This document shows, in pieces, positions 11,449-21,092 of a DNA stretch of 64,000 bases. The position numbers and the translations under genes were made by a program. Every line of letters starts with the position of its first letter. Position 1 is the first letter of the stretch. The notes under the pieces were generated by a model. That model was not told the DNA's origin. It saw only the letters and a program-made list of their open reading frames with translations, and searched no databases. This DNA is from Gentiana macrophylla (taxonomy: Eukaryota > Streptophyta > Magnoliopsida > Gentianales > Gentianaceae), in NCBI GenBank assembly GCA_026214975.1, contig JAOBSW010000441.1, forward strand, positions 97,059 to 161,058, in the 5' to 3' direction.

Positions 11449-12597
11449 AAAGGACCTTCAAGAAGCTGATCCATTACTACCAGAAACTGAAACTTAGGAG
11501 GAACAAACCCTGAGAGCTGATGATGAGGAGGCTGATAGTGATGAAGAACTGATTGGACCCGGTGTGATCGAAATGCTTAATCTGATATCTTTATTAAGAT
11601 CCACACCACAAAAATCAGCCTCCAAAATTGAATATGAGGAGTCTATCAATGAACTGGAGACTCTCAGTCGCAAGAAAGAGAAGCTGCTGAAGTTGAATAA
11701 AAAAATGGTACAAGTCATCACTCTGGATGAGCTTGTCAATGAACAGGAAATAGTTCCACAAGATAAGAAAGAAGAGGAATCGTCCGCTAAACCGATTATT
11801 GAATCGAAAAAGATCAAAGTTCTTGAACCAACACGAAAAGGAACCGATTCTCGAATCGAAATTGGAACAAGTGTATAACAAGTTGCTGAAGAAGACCTTG
11901 TTGCCGCTGAAGGAAAGTTGGAAATTGAAACTGCCATCTCAGTGCTATTAACTGGAACTAAAACCAGCGTGATCCTAGTTGTTGCTGAAGGAGAAACTAG
12001 CAAAACTGATCAGCTTGAAACTGAAGTTACTGAAAGAATCGAGGATCCTGTGGAATCCAATCTATAGATTCTTAGGGAAAGTGATATTATTCCAACTCCG
12101 TCTGAATCATCTGTTAATGTTGGAGAATTAATTGTAGCTGACTGGAAGAGACTGCTTATCAGAATTGGAGACTCAGCTCCATTTCTAATCAGAGAAGTCA
12201 GTTAGCTGAAATGGAAATCACAGAGAAATGGGTATTCAGTTTATACAACATCAATCATTTGTCTGAGCTGATCAACACTGATAACTTTTTGAACAATGGG
12301 TATGCGTTGATCAGAGATACTTATTAGAAGAGAACTGCTGCAGGAGAGAGTTCTAAGAAAGATGACAATGATGATGATGATGATTCTCAGGGAGACCCTA
12401 ATTTTCAAAAAAGGATTCTCTCCTCTCTACAAGGCAAAGAAGGAACAAAGGACGTTGCTGAAGAAGGTTCATCTGAAGATAGTTCAGATGATAGTGAAGA
12501 AACTGAAACCGACTCTGATGGTCAGTCTAAAGAACAAGAAAAGGAAGGTTATCAGTCTCTTACTGATAATACAGTGCTTGAGATTGCTAAAACTGAA

Positions 12598-12639
12598 GCT
12601 AATAAAGCTTGTGAAGAAGCTAATAAAGCTTGTGAAGAA
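12598..12639 (+). repeat. 21-bp tandem repeat coding for ANKACEE
   Basis: Two identical 21-bp units GCTAATAAAGCTTGTGAAGAA in a row, with a third degenerate unit following, inside the acidic part of the extra ORF of element A. It adds a short charged heptad-like protein repeat. Confidence 0.85.
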
Positions 12640-12844
12640 TCTAATGAAGAGTTCAATGTGAATATTTCACCAGCTAAAAACGTTGATCAATCAAGTCTAG
12701 AAGAAGTAAGAAGACAGTCTGAGGAGAGAAGAAAATCTATGGATTACAAAGAGAAACTTAAGCAGATTGATTCTCCTCCTAAAGAAGCAAAAGTAGCTCG
12801 GCCACAAATGCAGACTACGTTGGGCACACCCATGCTAGAAAACC

Positions 12845-13356
12845 GGTAGTCGTTCGGGATGTCATAGATCGTCAACGCCGAGGTGTAGTCGGTCCGACCT
12901 CTGATTTCCCTCCATCGAAGTGCGACCTCACTATCAAAGCATTTTTGTTCGGCCAACTCACGATCAGCCGCAGCAGACCTTTTTTGGGTGGTCTTTTCTT
13001 TGGCTCAGACGGCCTTGACACTGAATTTTTCTTTGACGTCGCGGTCCTCTTTGGTGCTTCGATTCCACAACTTTCTTGAACCCCGCATCTCGAGCATCTG
13101 CCCCCCGGGTCATTACCCTTTAGACTCTATTAACAGGACTTCTCAACATCTCATTGTCTTGATTGTCAACCTCACCACCGGCTTCGCCCTCATCGATAAT
13201 CTCGACACCTTCATCACTGCCTTCTTCATCACCGGAGTCAGACTCATCGATGTCGACTATCTCCTCCTGGTCACTCATGTCAACCTCATCCCCCAAGACA
13301 TAGCCAACCATTGCTCGGACTTCCTTATCTGATTGGGTGTGTGACTCTGAAGACAT
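12845..13356 (-). pseudogene. 5' end of a gypsy-type ORF, truncated and frameshifted
   Basis: On the minus strand an ATG at 13354-13356 follows a perfect acceptor-like TTTTTCCAG. The product starts MSSESHTQSD and runs into a strongly acidic region, then a Lys-rich region, then after a frame change a segment ending in the pattern LTIYDIPNDYRF. That ending resembles the start of the putative gypsy-type transposase domain common in plant retroelement ORF1 proteins. A TAA near 13120 and a frame shift break it, and it stops near 12845 at the junction with element A. Base composition is visibly more GC-rich than its neighbours. I cannot name the family; a fragment of a host gene is the alternative. 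Confidence 0.4.
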
Positions 13357-13870
13357 CCTGGAAAAACATAGGGTGAGGTGGAGCAGTTAGTCACCTAAAC
13401 ATGGAAGTCGGGCCGAGGTGAGCATAATCACACCCTAACACCTCGCCCCTCCATTTCTCTAAAATAATAAGCAAACCCTGAGAAACCCCTATAAACCCTA
13501 ATGTCATATAGAAGTCTATCTTTAGGAAAGGATAAATATTTGGGGATGAACAAGGAGACCCATACATTTTGAGGCCCAATAATTCGATCATAAACTCACA
13601 TGCAATCAAAGAGTTCTAGTCGTCTATTACCCTCCTACTATAACAGGCTTAAAGTAGGAAATCTTTTGAAATCAAGGGAAAGTACAGATCCATACCTGAA
13701 AGATAGTGAAGAAATCTGGAGTGACGTTTGAATAACGGCCGGAATCTGCAAAGGTTCGCCGGAAATTGCTTGCACTCACCGGAATTTCCTTGTTTTTCTT
13801 ACTGGGAATTCTTTCAAAATAGGAAAAGTGTTATTGTGAGGGTAAGGATCCCTTTATATAGGCAGGAAAG
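13357..13870 (-). promoter_or_regulatory. Promoter and intron-containing 5' leader of the truncated gypsy-type ORF
   Basis: On the minus strand a strong TATA box CCTATATAAAGG lies at about 13852-13864. About 150 bp on, CTTTCAG followed by GTATGG (near 13697) is a good splice donor, and TTTTTCCAG just before the ATG at 13356 is a matching acceptor. This predicts a leader of about 150 bases plus a 330-base 5'-UTR intron. The arrangement is inferred from consensus strings only. Confidence 0.4.
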
Positions 13871-14534
13871 GGAATAGGCGCGTCGGTTCAGATTCAAATT
13901 TTGAAAATAGTTATTACGGGGAACCGTTTCTGAAGTCCTTCACCCAATCAGAGCAAAGGACGTTTCATGTCAAACGTCGAAGTGACTTTTTGTGAACCAA
14001 CGCGACCATTATGTACTTCATCGACCGGGATAACCGTCAAACGGTTAGCGGTCTTCTTTTCGTGTAATGGCTTACGGCCTCAAATCAAACTGGCTTACGG
14101 CCTCAACTCATAATGGCTTACGGCTTCATATGCCCGCTCACTCCATAGCGCGGAAGCTAAGCCTGTCCGCTACAATGCACAACATACATCAGTAATTCGT
14201 AACGCGATATCAACACTGATTTAAGCCCGATAGCCAGTATCGGCATCTTTATGTCACAAACGACAACAATAGGGTATGGCTTTCTTTGGATTCATTGGAC
14301 TATACTCACTGCCTTGACAAACACGCAAGGCACCGAGTAGGGGGCCATTGATATACCCGACCCGGATCGAAACCCGAGCATCTAGATTGGGCCTGAATCC
14401 AAGCCCAGCAACAGACCTTGGACCTCCATCCCGCCAGTCCGTATTTCATAAGCCGGGCTCCTCTCCACTCCGATACCTCGGACATAGTGGGAGTCATCCA
14501 TACTATCAGGCTGGCTGAGCATTGAGTTGATGAC
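13871..14534. other. GC-richer non-coding block upstream of the truncated ORF
   Basis: No convincing gene. It contains three 23-bp repeats (14068-14136) and a GC-rich block at 14290-14500 whose open frame on the minus strand has no recognisable domain. Its composition matches the neighbouring gypsy-type fragment, so it is probably the LTR or upstream part of the same element. Confidence 0.35.
14068..14136 (+). repeat. Three 23-bp tandem units with TGGCTTACGGC
   Basis: TGGCTTACGGCCTCA recurs at 14068, 14091 and 14114 (last copy TGGCTTACGGCTTCA), an exact 23-bp period, about 200 bp upstream of the minus-strand TATA box. It could be a small array of protein-binding sites in the promoter. Confidence 0.85.
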
Positions 14535-15790
14535 TACAAGTGTCTCGGATTTTATCTAACGAAAAATAAACAAGTAATAAAATAAACCGGTTTACCCCAA
14601 GTGCGTGGATCGTAGTATGAGGTTAATACCGAGTCGAGTCACGAGGAATCGAGGTTGGTCTAGTTCTTAATTTCTCTAAAGTTGTCACGAAAAATAAAAC
14701 AAAACAGTAACTAAAAACGAAACAATAAACCGGACAGAGGATCTAGAATCCAAAGCCAGGAAAGATAGTTACTGAGCCAAACTAATGAAAATAATTATAT
14801 TCTAAAAGATAATAAAATTACTAAGATGATAACAAATAAATTGAAAACGAACAAGCAATGATCCACCGATCTCACAACCCTCAACTTCCTCTCTAGATTG
14901 TTTAGTGAAGATTTAATGAAGATTGTGGTTCACCTATCAAAAGTATGAATTCCTAATCTCTTAGATAATTCGCCTATTAATCTCTCATCTCTCGATCTTA
15001 AAGATTAACGCTTTCATAACAAAGGTGTAAGATTTCTCAATCTAGCAACCTAGAAATTAACCTAACAACTCTCGTTATTTTTAGGTTAAAAATCTAATCT
15101 TTACTACGGTGATCTAAGTCTAACAACGATTCTCATCAAATGTTAAACATCAAATCGCAACCATCTCTCGATTTAAATTGCATAACAATATGAACATAAT
15201 AAAGAAACAAACTTTATTTAAAAACTCACAAACAATCCCAAAGAAGAAATCAAGATGTTGCAGAGATGGCTTCACAAAGCTCGTTCAAATCGCCTAGCCT
15301 CTACTCATCGTTGGTATATAAATAAAAAGTCGATAAAACTATGTTTATGGTAGCAAGAGGAAGCAGCAAAGTCGCGCTTCAAGGGCCTGGGGCGCCAGGA
15401 TGGAATTGTATCTTTTAGGGTTCAGAAAAAGCGACTGTTTATAGGTTTTTAAGTCGGTTTAACTGAGGCGGCGGATGGACGCCTGCCTCGAGGTACTTGG
15501 GACGCCCGTCCATCTCCATTCCAAGTTTGACTTGCATCTTCTTTCTTCCGTTTAGATCTCCTTTTATGACATGTTCGCGTACCTACAAAACCATAAAAAC
15601 ACGCAAAGTGTAAAACCATAGATAATTACCAATAAAATCATGAAATTAGCTCAACTTTGCATTTAAATCATTTCCATACGCATTCTTTCAATAAATCATT
15701 TAAACACTTAATTTTCTATAAAAAGTAATAAAACACAAAGGAAATTGCTACGAAGTAAAGTCGTATAAACCGTTAAAATCACCGTTAACA
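14535..15790 (-). mobile_element. LTR-like repeat, copy 2 (minus strand)
   Basis: Diverged second copy of the family at 8030-9567, with the same ordered landmarks and a minus-strand start TGTTAACGGTGATTTTAA. A minus-strand TATA box ACCTATAAAC lies at 15437-15446. As in copy 1, paired GGACGCCCG-type motifs sit 30-70 bp upstream of the TATA box (15470-15513). The left boundary is approximate and no target duplication was found. Confidence 0.55.
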
Positions 15791-16177
15791 ACAAGACAAA
15801 TGAAGTTATAAGTCCGTCACCCTGTCAAGTCCGCTGTCCGCCATCTCCTCTTGACAGCTGTATGGTCAAATTATGTATAATTACTCTTAATTATATGCTT
15901 GTAAATGTCTTGTCATGTCTAAATTAAACCGACTTAGCCATTGCCTATATATACGGGTGCACTATGTAATAGAAAGGGATCCAAGAATTAATATACATAG
16001 AGCTACTCTGTCAATTCGTCGACTCACTTGTGTTTCATTCATAAGCATCTGTCCGACCACCAGAGCTCTTAATATCCACCACTACTCACTTAATAAATCA
16101 CTTATAAACAGCATTATATCCACCATATATTACTCTTACCGCAAACCTGATATCCACCGCAATATCACATGGTAGTG
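15791..16177 (+). other. LTR-like or promoter-like flank into which the hAT element inserted
   Basis: Non-coding. It has a TATA box (CCTATATATACGGG, 15944-15957) about 230 bp before the hAT insertion, and ATATCACATGGTA just before it, which recalls an LTR end followed by the start of a primer-binding site. The sequence continues at 20580 after the hAT element. A copia LTR fragment is possible; I could not find a partner LTR. Confidence 0.3.
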
Positions 16178-16185
16178 ATAGAAGC

Positions 16186-16350
16186 TAGACCTGGCAAAAC
16201 CAAACCGTAACCGCCGGTTGGAACCGGAACCGGCGGTTTGGTCAACCACTGGTTTGTGGAACCGCCGGTTGGACGGTTGGGGGCCGGTTGGGGATTTTTG
16301 GAACCGGAATCGGCGGTTGGAACCGGACCGGCCGGAACCGGCGGTTGAAC
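16186..16350 (+). repeat. hAT left subterminal ACCGG/CCGGTT repeats
   Basis: Dense copies of AACCGGCGGTT and GGTTGGAACCGG in both orientations. They are mirrored at the right end (20400-20560). In hAT elements such subterminal arrays bind the transposase BED zinc finger. Confidence 0.8.
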
Positions 16351-16832
16351 CGGGCAAACGGCTATAATTGCAACGGCTAATTTTTTTTTACCAAACACTT
16401 CAAAAAATTTCTATAAATACTATCTCATTCCATTTCCAATTTCCTACACCAATCTCTTCTGAAGTCTTACATCTTCTTCCCTCAAAAAACATTTCTTACA
16501 TCTTCTACTAATTTCTTTGATTATCAAGTTTGTTTAGTTGTTAAAAACAACAATCAAATTTACTTTACGATACCGAATTTTGAAATTGTTTTGATTTAAT
16601 CGTTACTTCAATACGGTTTTAGTTATAAGTAAATTTGGTTTGTATTTTATTCAACTAATTATTTTACAAGTGTAAAAAAAATTCAATTTTATAATCAAAT
16701 TTACTTTACTAGACCGAAATTTGAAGTTGTTCTAATTTAATCATTACTTCAATTCGGTTTTAGTTATAAGAAAAATTGGTTAGTTAAATTAAATTTTTTT
16801 ATAACAGTTACATTTAATTTAGATTTTGTACA

Positions 16833-19242
16833 ATGTCAAGAAGAGGTGCATCATCACAAGGCATTCGAAATGTTACTTTCCATGATGACACGGTTGTGCC
16901 GGAATCGGGTGATCTTGATGGTGGCTATAGACCACAACATTTCTGAGACTCATCCTTTGGTAGTCACATTTCGGTTCCTCAATTTGATACACCTTTTGGT
17001 TACAATCCTGATGATTTTGATAGTCATCACGACGATATAATGTCTAAACCTGTAAATTTTAACATCAACCTTAACGAAGCTGAAGGTAATGATGAAGTCG
17101 ACGTTGATGATGATGATGATGTATTTCCGAATGCTTCCCGTCTTAGACAAGGATGTGGTGGGAGTCGTGTGGCTGTAAGAACACCACATGATGCTAGTGC
17201 TGATCCTACTTCTACTCCCGAGTCAGTCGATTTAGATGCTGATGATAGTACCTCATCCAGAGCACAAGAAAAAAGGTTAAAATCGAAAACTTTTACAGAA
17301 TTTTTCACAAAGGTTCCTCGGACTGATGAAATAGCATTAGCTAACCCCGGAAAGTATTTCTTTGGGGTGCGCAATTTCTGTGGCCAAAAATACCAATTTA
17401 AACATGCCGGTGGTTACGGATCGTTGCGGGGTCACATGTTAACCAAACACCCGGAAAAATTGAAAGACAACGCGTCTCAAAGCCAGCTAAACATGCCGAG
17501 CTCCAGCGGAGGTAACACTAATCCACTTTTTATTTACACTCGTGATAATCGTAGAGATCTAACCACGGATCTTTTGCGGGACGGGTCTTCCTTTAGCTTT
17601 CCCGAGAATCCTATTTTGAAAGTTACGCATACAGAGGATTTGCAACCGGATTTTACTCGTATCCTCAGGCAACAGCTGATTGTAGGGATATCAAAAATAA
17701 TTTATTAAACGACAAAATATTATTAAAGAAAGTTTGAAGAAAAATAAATTCTGAATATGTGTATGTGCCGATATTTGGGAGGATAGGAGCACCAACAATT
17801 TTTATTTGGGCATGTCGTCTCACTGGATTGACAACACTTGGATTGTCCAAAAAAGGTTAATTGCTTTTCGTTTATTTAACGAGACTCATAATGCTTCTAA
17901 CATTGCATCTTTATTAGTTGATATTTTTGAGGAATACGATTTAAAATATAAAGTTTTTTCTATTGCGTTTGACAATGCTTCAAACAACACTGCTTCTATT
18001 CCCGACTTATCCCGATATTTTGAACATCTTTGTAACGGTCAACTTTTTCATGTTAGATGTTTATGCCATATTTTTAGTTTATGTGTAAAAGATGGTCTAA
18101 AAGTTTTTGACCATAATATTAATGCGATAAAAACTGCGATTTCACATGTGTTAGGTAGAAATATTCTTGTTAATAAATGGTATAAATTTCTTAAAGAGAA
18201 AGGTCATCGCCCTGTCAAACTGCCGCAAGATGTACCGCATAGGTGGAACACGACTTATGATCTTTGGGAAAAAACAAACAAAATTAAAAATGCCTTTTGT
18301 GAATTTTTAAGTGAACACTGTCCGAGCGAATATCGTTTGTATCCCTCTATTTGGACTACATGCAAGACACTGATGGATGTTTTTGAAGTATTCAAAAAAA
18401 TTACTGAATTGTTTTCAAAATGTTATCAACCCACAACACATTTAGTCTTGTCTACTAGTGTAGAAATAACTGCCGAGTTTGAAACCATGGAACACGACGC
18501 TACATTATTTCAATGTTTAGGGCCGATGAATGAGAAATGGAATAAGTACATGTTGCATATTCCTGACACTTATCTCATTTCTTCTATGCTCGACCCTCGT
18601 TTAAGACTAGTAGGTGTTTCTAACATGTTAGGTGCTTACTATGATGCTTTGTCTGATATTCAAAGAGTGCCCCTAGTAGATTTTACATTTGAAGTAGTTA
18701 GACTTGAAAATTTATTTAACACTTTGTATGTTGAATATGAGCGTATGTACGGAAAGAGAAACGACGCGGTTCCCAATCCATCTACAAGTGCTTTTACTAA
18801 CCCTGCAGGTGTCCTGCGGGGAATTCAAAAAGTTCTGGATAAAATGAATTCGAAACGACAGAAGGGAGCGACAGCGTCATCCGATCAACGTACAGAGATA
18901 TCCAAATTTTTAAACACAACATTTGCAGGCTGTGAAACCGAATCCTATGGTTTCGACTTCGACTTATTGAAGTGGTGGAAGATACATGCTAAAGAATTTC
19001 TAGTGCTAGCAATGATGGCGGTCGAGTTTTTAAGTTGCCCTGTTTCGACCGTCACTGTTGAACGAGCTTTCAGCATGGCAAGATATGTGCTTACCAATAA
19101 AAGATGTTCGCTTTATCCCACCACTTTAGAGAAGCAAATGTGTTGTCAAGATTGGGTGCGAGCCGAGAATAGGGTGCAAGACATTGAGTCAGAAGATGAT
19201 GAGTCACAGTTCGAAGGCGGTGACACTGAAATTTCAGGATGA
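16833..19242 (+). pseudogene. hAT transposase with BED zinc finger and C-terminal dimerisation domain, broken
   Basis: The frame opens with ATG at 16833 and meets TGA at 16944-16946. It then continues in the same frame (ATG 17040) to TAA at 17706-17708. The second half is one base-frame over, from about 17701, with TGA at 17752-17754, then open to 19242. Domains: acidic N-terminus; BED finger near 17370-17460 with FCGQKY...GGYGSLRGHMLTKHP, where the first Cys ligand of the usual CxxC is Arg; the RNase H-like core with SSHWID and AFDNASNN (catalytic Asp) near 17960; a DUF4413-like segment; and the hAT dimerisation motif CPVSTVTVERAFS near 19035. At least three lesions (two stops, one frameshift) make it non-functional. 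It resembles the RICESLEEPER-type plant hAT group. Confidence 0.9.
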
Positions 19243-19658
19243 ACAAGTGCTCGAAATACCGACATCGATTAAAGGTACGCAATTTGTACTTACTTATATT
19301 TTTGTTACAATTTATAAAACAATTATAAAAGACTAAAAAAGTTATAAGAAATATTAAAAACTATATATTAAAAAAAACTCGATAAAAGACTAAAGACTAT
19401 TAAAAAACCATAAAAAAAAAACCCGATAGAAATTATAAAAACAATAAAAACTTATAAAAAAAACCTTTAAATACTATAAAAACATATAAAAAGACTATAA
19501 AAGAATACAAAAAACAATAAAAACCTATAACAAACAATAACAACACTATACAAAACTAAAAAAAAAAAACTATAAGAAACTTTAAAATACTATAAAAATG
19601 TATGAAAATAACTATAAAACACTAAAAAAAAAAATAAGATAAAAGACTGGAAAAAAAA

Positions 19659-20215
19659 ACAATATTTATAATCAACGTATATTTAAAACCTAATCAAAAA
19701 ACTATAAAAGACTTAAAAAAACAATAATAAAAAAAACTATAAAAACATTTACAACAAACTATAAAAGACTAAAAAAACAATGAGAACTACGTTCGCTTTG
19801 ATTTTTTTATATGTGTTGTGCCTCCGACACGATTACATATAAAATATACATAGGCAACCGGTACAAGCATTGAAAAAATAACACAATTTACATATAAGAA
19901 AACAACACAATATATCTCACGTAATATTTTAAAAAAACAATATTTATAATCAACGTATACTAAAAACCGACTCAAAAACATATAAAAAAAAACTATGAAA
20001 GACTTAAAAAAAAAAAAAAAAAAAAAAAAAAACTATTAAAACCTTTACAACAAACTATAAAAGACTTAAAAACAATAAAAACTACAGTGACTTTTTTTTT
20101 TATATGTGTTGTCAGGCTTCTGACATGTGATTACGTATAAAAGATACTTAAAGAACCGAATTCTAAGTGATGGCGTTGAAAAAATAACACAATTTATAAA
20201 AATAAAATTATTTAC
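19659..20215 (+). repeat. 278-bp tandem duplication in the A-rich tail of the hAT element
   Basis: AATATTTATAATCAACGTATA occurs at 19661 and 19939. The following 250 bp are repeated with scattered changes, including TTTTTTTATATGTGTTGT and AAAAAATAACACAATTTA. The wider region 19320-20390 is A-rich with many CTATAAAA units and one long A run near 20009-20031. Non-coding. Confidence 0.75.
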
Positions 20216-20399
20216 ATATAAATAAAATAACACAATATTAATATTATATTTAAAACCGAATAAAAAACTATTTATAAAAAATATATATATTACATTCGCT
20301 TTAGTAATTATAATGAAAAGAATTGTAATTTGTTATGGTAGTGAAAATAATAAGTATTATATGAAAATGTAAAAATAAAAACAAAATTTAAACCGTGAT

Positions 20400-20571
20400 T
20401 TGAACCGTGTGAACCGGAACCGGCTTGAACCGGCAACCGCCGGTTTGTTCAACCGGCTGATTGATTCGATTCAATCGCCGTTTGTCAACCTACCGGCCGT
20501 GAGCAGAAACCAAACCGCCGGTTTCGATTCCGATTCCGGTCTGGTCCGGTTTGGTCATTTGGACTGGTCTA
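20400..20571 (-). repeat. hAT right subterminal ACCGG/CCGGTT repeats and terminal repeat
   Basis: GAACCGG, AACCGCCGGTT and CCGGTTTGG motifs repeat up to the end GGACTGGTCTA at 20571. It is the counterpart of the left block. Confidence 0.8.
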
Positions 20572-20617
20572 ATAGAAGCCACTTATAAATATAATGGGAC
20601 TAAATGTAACAAATGGA

Positions 20618-20784
20618 GGTTATTATTCGACGATGCGAGGAGGAGAATGAGAGAGGCTGCGTCAGAACATGACCACTGGGCTTCATACCACGATGCAATT
20701 CCCTATCGGTGAGGATGGCGTGGCCCAGGACATTTCACACGATACGCCTTTCTCTATCGTTCTCTCCTCAGCATCGTAATAACC
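20618..20784. mobile_element. 167-bp inverted-repeat MITE upstream of the E6-like gene
   Basis: The left arm GGTTATTATTCGACGATGC and the right arm, reverse-complemented GGTTATTACGATGC, are inverted repeats, and the inner sequence also folds back imperfectly (GAGAATGAGAGAGGC against GCCTTTCTCTATCGTTCTC). Near-identical ACAAATGGA (20609-20617) and CCAAATGGA (20785-20793) flank it, a 9-bp duplication typical of Mutator-type MITEs. It lies about 225 bp upstream of the E6-like TATA box and 47 bp from the hAT element. Confidence 0.7.
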
Positions 20785-21007
20785 CCAAATGGAGATCTAA
20801 CTAAAGAAAAAATAAATAAAAATATGTAAAAGCGAAAGAAGCATAATCAATGCAAGAGTCTTCTCTTGGTGAACCACCATAATTAGGGGGACCCTATATT
20901 TCACCGAAAAAAAATTGAATTATTACCAAAAAACAATATTAATTTGTACAAAAAAAAAAAACCAACCAAAGCTAGTCCATCCACACAGACTTAGTGTCAC
21001 AGAGCGT

Positions 21008-21017
21008 TGTATATATC
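21008..21017 (+). promoter_or_regulatory. TATA box of the E6-like gene
   Basis: TTGTATATATCCC around 21007-21019 is followed about 30-40 bp later by a C/T/A-rich leader (CACACTTCACTCTACAAAAC) typical of a plant start site. This predicts a short leader of about 45-50 bases before ATG 21093. Confidence 0.6.
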
Positions 21018-21092
21018 CCACCAGAACCATCCCAAAATTCATTAGTACACACTTCACTCTACAAAACTTACAAACAATCCATCTCTTTCTCC

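Larger units (their letters stand above)
6451..12840 (+). mobile_element. Element A: Sirevirus-like copia remnant lacking pol, with later insertions
   Basis: The segment starts inside the C-terminal part of a gag frame, where the CACTA element begins, and passes within about 390 bp to the extra ORF that in related elements follows pol. No protease, integrase, reverse transcriptase or RNase H is present, so pol has been lost. The relatives in this window (B and C) show that the order gag then extra ORF is otherwise normal. Two insertions split the extra ORF: an LTR-like repeat ending at 9567 and a solo LTR with AAAGG target duplication at 9669-11448. The right end is an abrupt junction with antisense gypsy-type sequence near 12795-12845. 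No LTR of A itself was found. It is clearly diverged from B and C, so it is a separate family. Confidence 0.65.
7095..12849 (+). pseudogene. Extra ORF of element A (envelope-position ORF), interrupted
   Basis: A candidate ATG is at 7095, but the conserved frame starts at 7124 and is read through TAG 7643-7645 to about 7974. It then resumes after the LTR-like repeat (9570-9668) and after the solo LTR (11449 onward), with more stops. Motifs shared with the extra ORFs of B and C: an FTT-NGKEI-V segment followed by a VFGF-like turn, a LSGTKIDLL segment, a KTLPPLAQRIIDHFGI segment, Lys-rich tracts, then near 12222 a WVF..(x).LSELINT module, followed by a run of Asp near 12365 and an acidic Ser/Glu region with short repeats. 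No signal peptide or membrane segment is seen. The product is unknown; by position it corresponds to the env-like gene of Sireviruses, but nothing here shows envelope function. Confidence 0.65.
16186..20571 (+). mobile_element. Complete hAT transposon with 8-bp target duplication
   Basis: Both ends are visible. The left end starts TAGACCTGGCAAAACCAAACC (here 16186 on) and the right end, reverse-complemented, starts TAGACCAGTCCAAATGACC; the first six bases and later blocks match as short imperfect inverted repeats. ATAGAAGC flanks both sides (16178-16185 and 20572-20579), the exact 8-bp duplication expected of hAT elements. Inside each end is a GC-rich subterminal block of ACCGG/CCGGTT repeats. 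The only gene is a broken hAT transposase on the plus strand, followed by about 1 kb of A-rich sequence. The clean target duplication suggests a not very ancient insertion, but the element cannot now move on its own. Confidence 0.92.

Noticed and set aside
11494..12003. Minus-strand 169-codon Ser-rich frame
   Set aside because: It is antisense to the Glu/Lys-rich extra ORF of element A; Ser/Phe richness is the expected shadow.
16136..16398. Minus-strand frames rich in Arg, Pro and Thr
   Set aside because: They arise from the ACCGG/CCGGTT subterminal repeats of the hAT element.
20994..21092. Longer start for the E6-like protein
   Set aside because: It needs a GTG start and would bury the signal peptide; the TATA box lies inside it.
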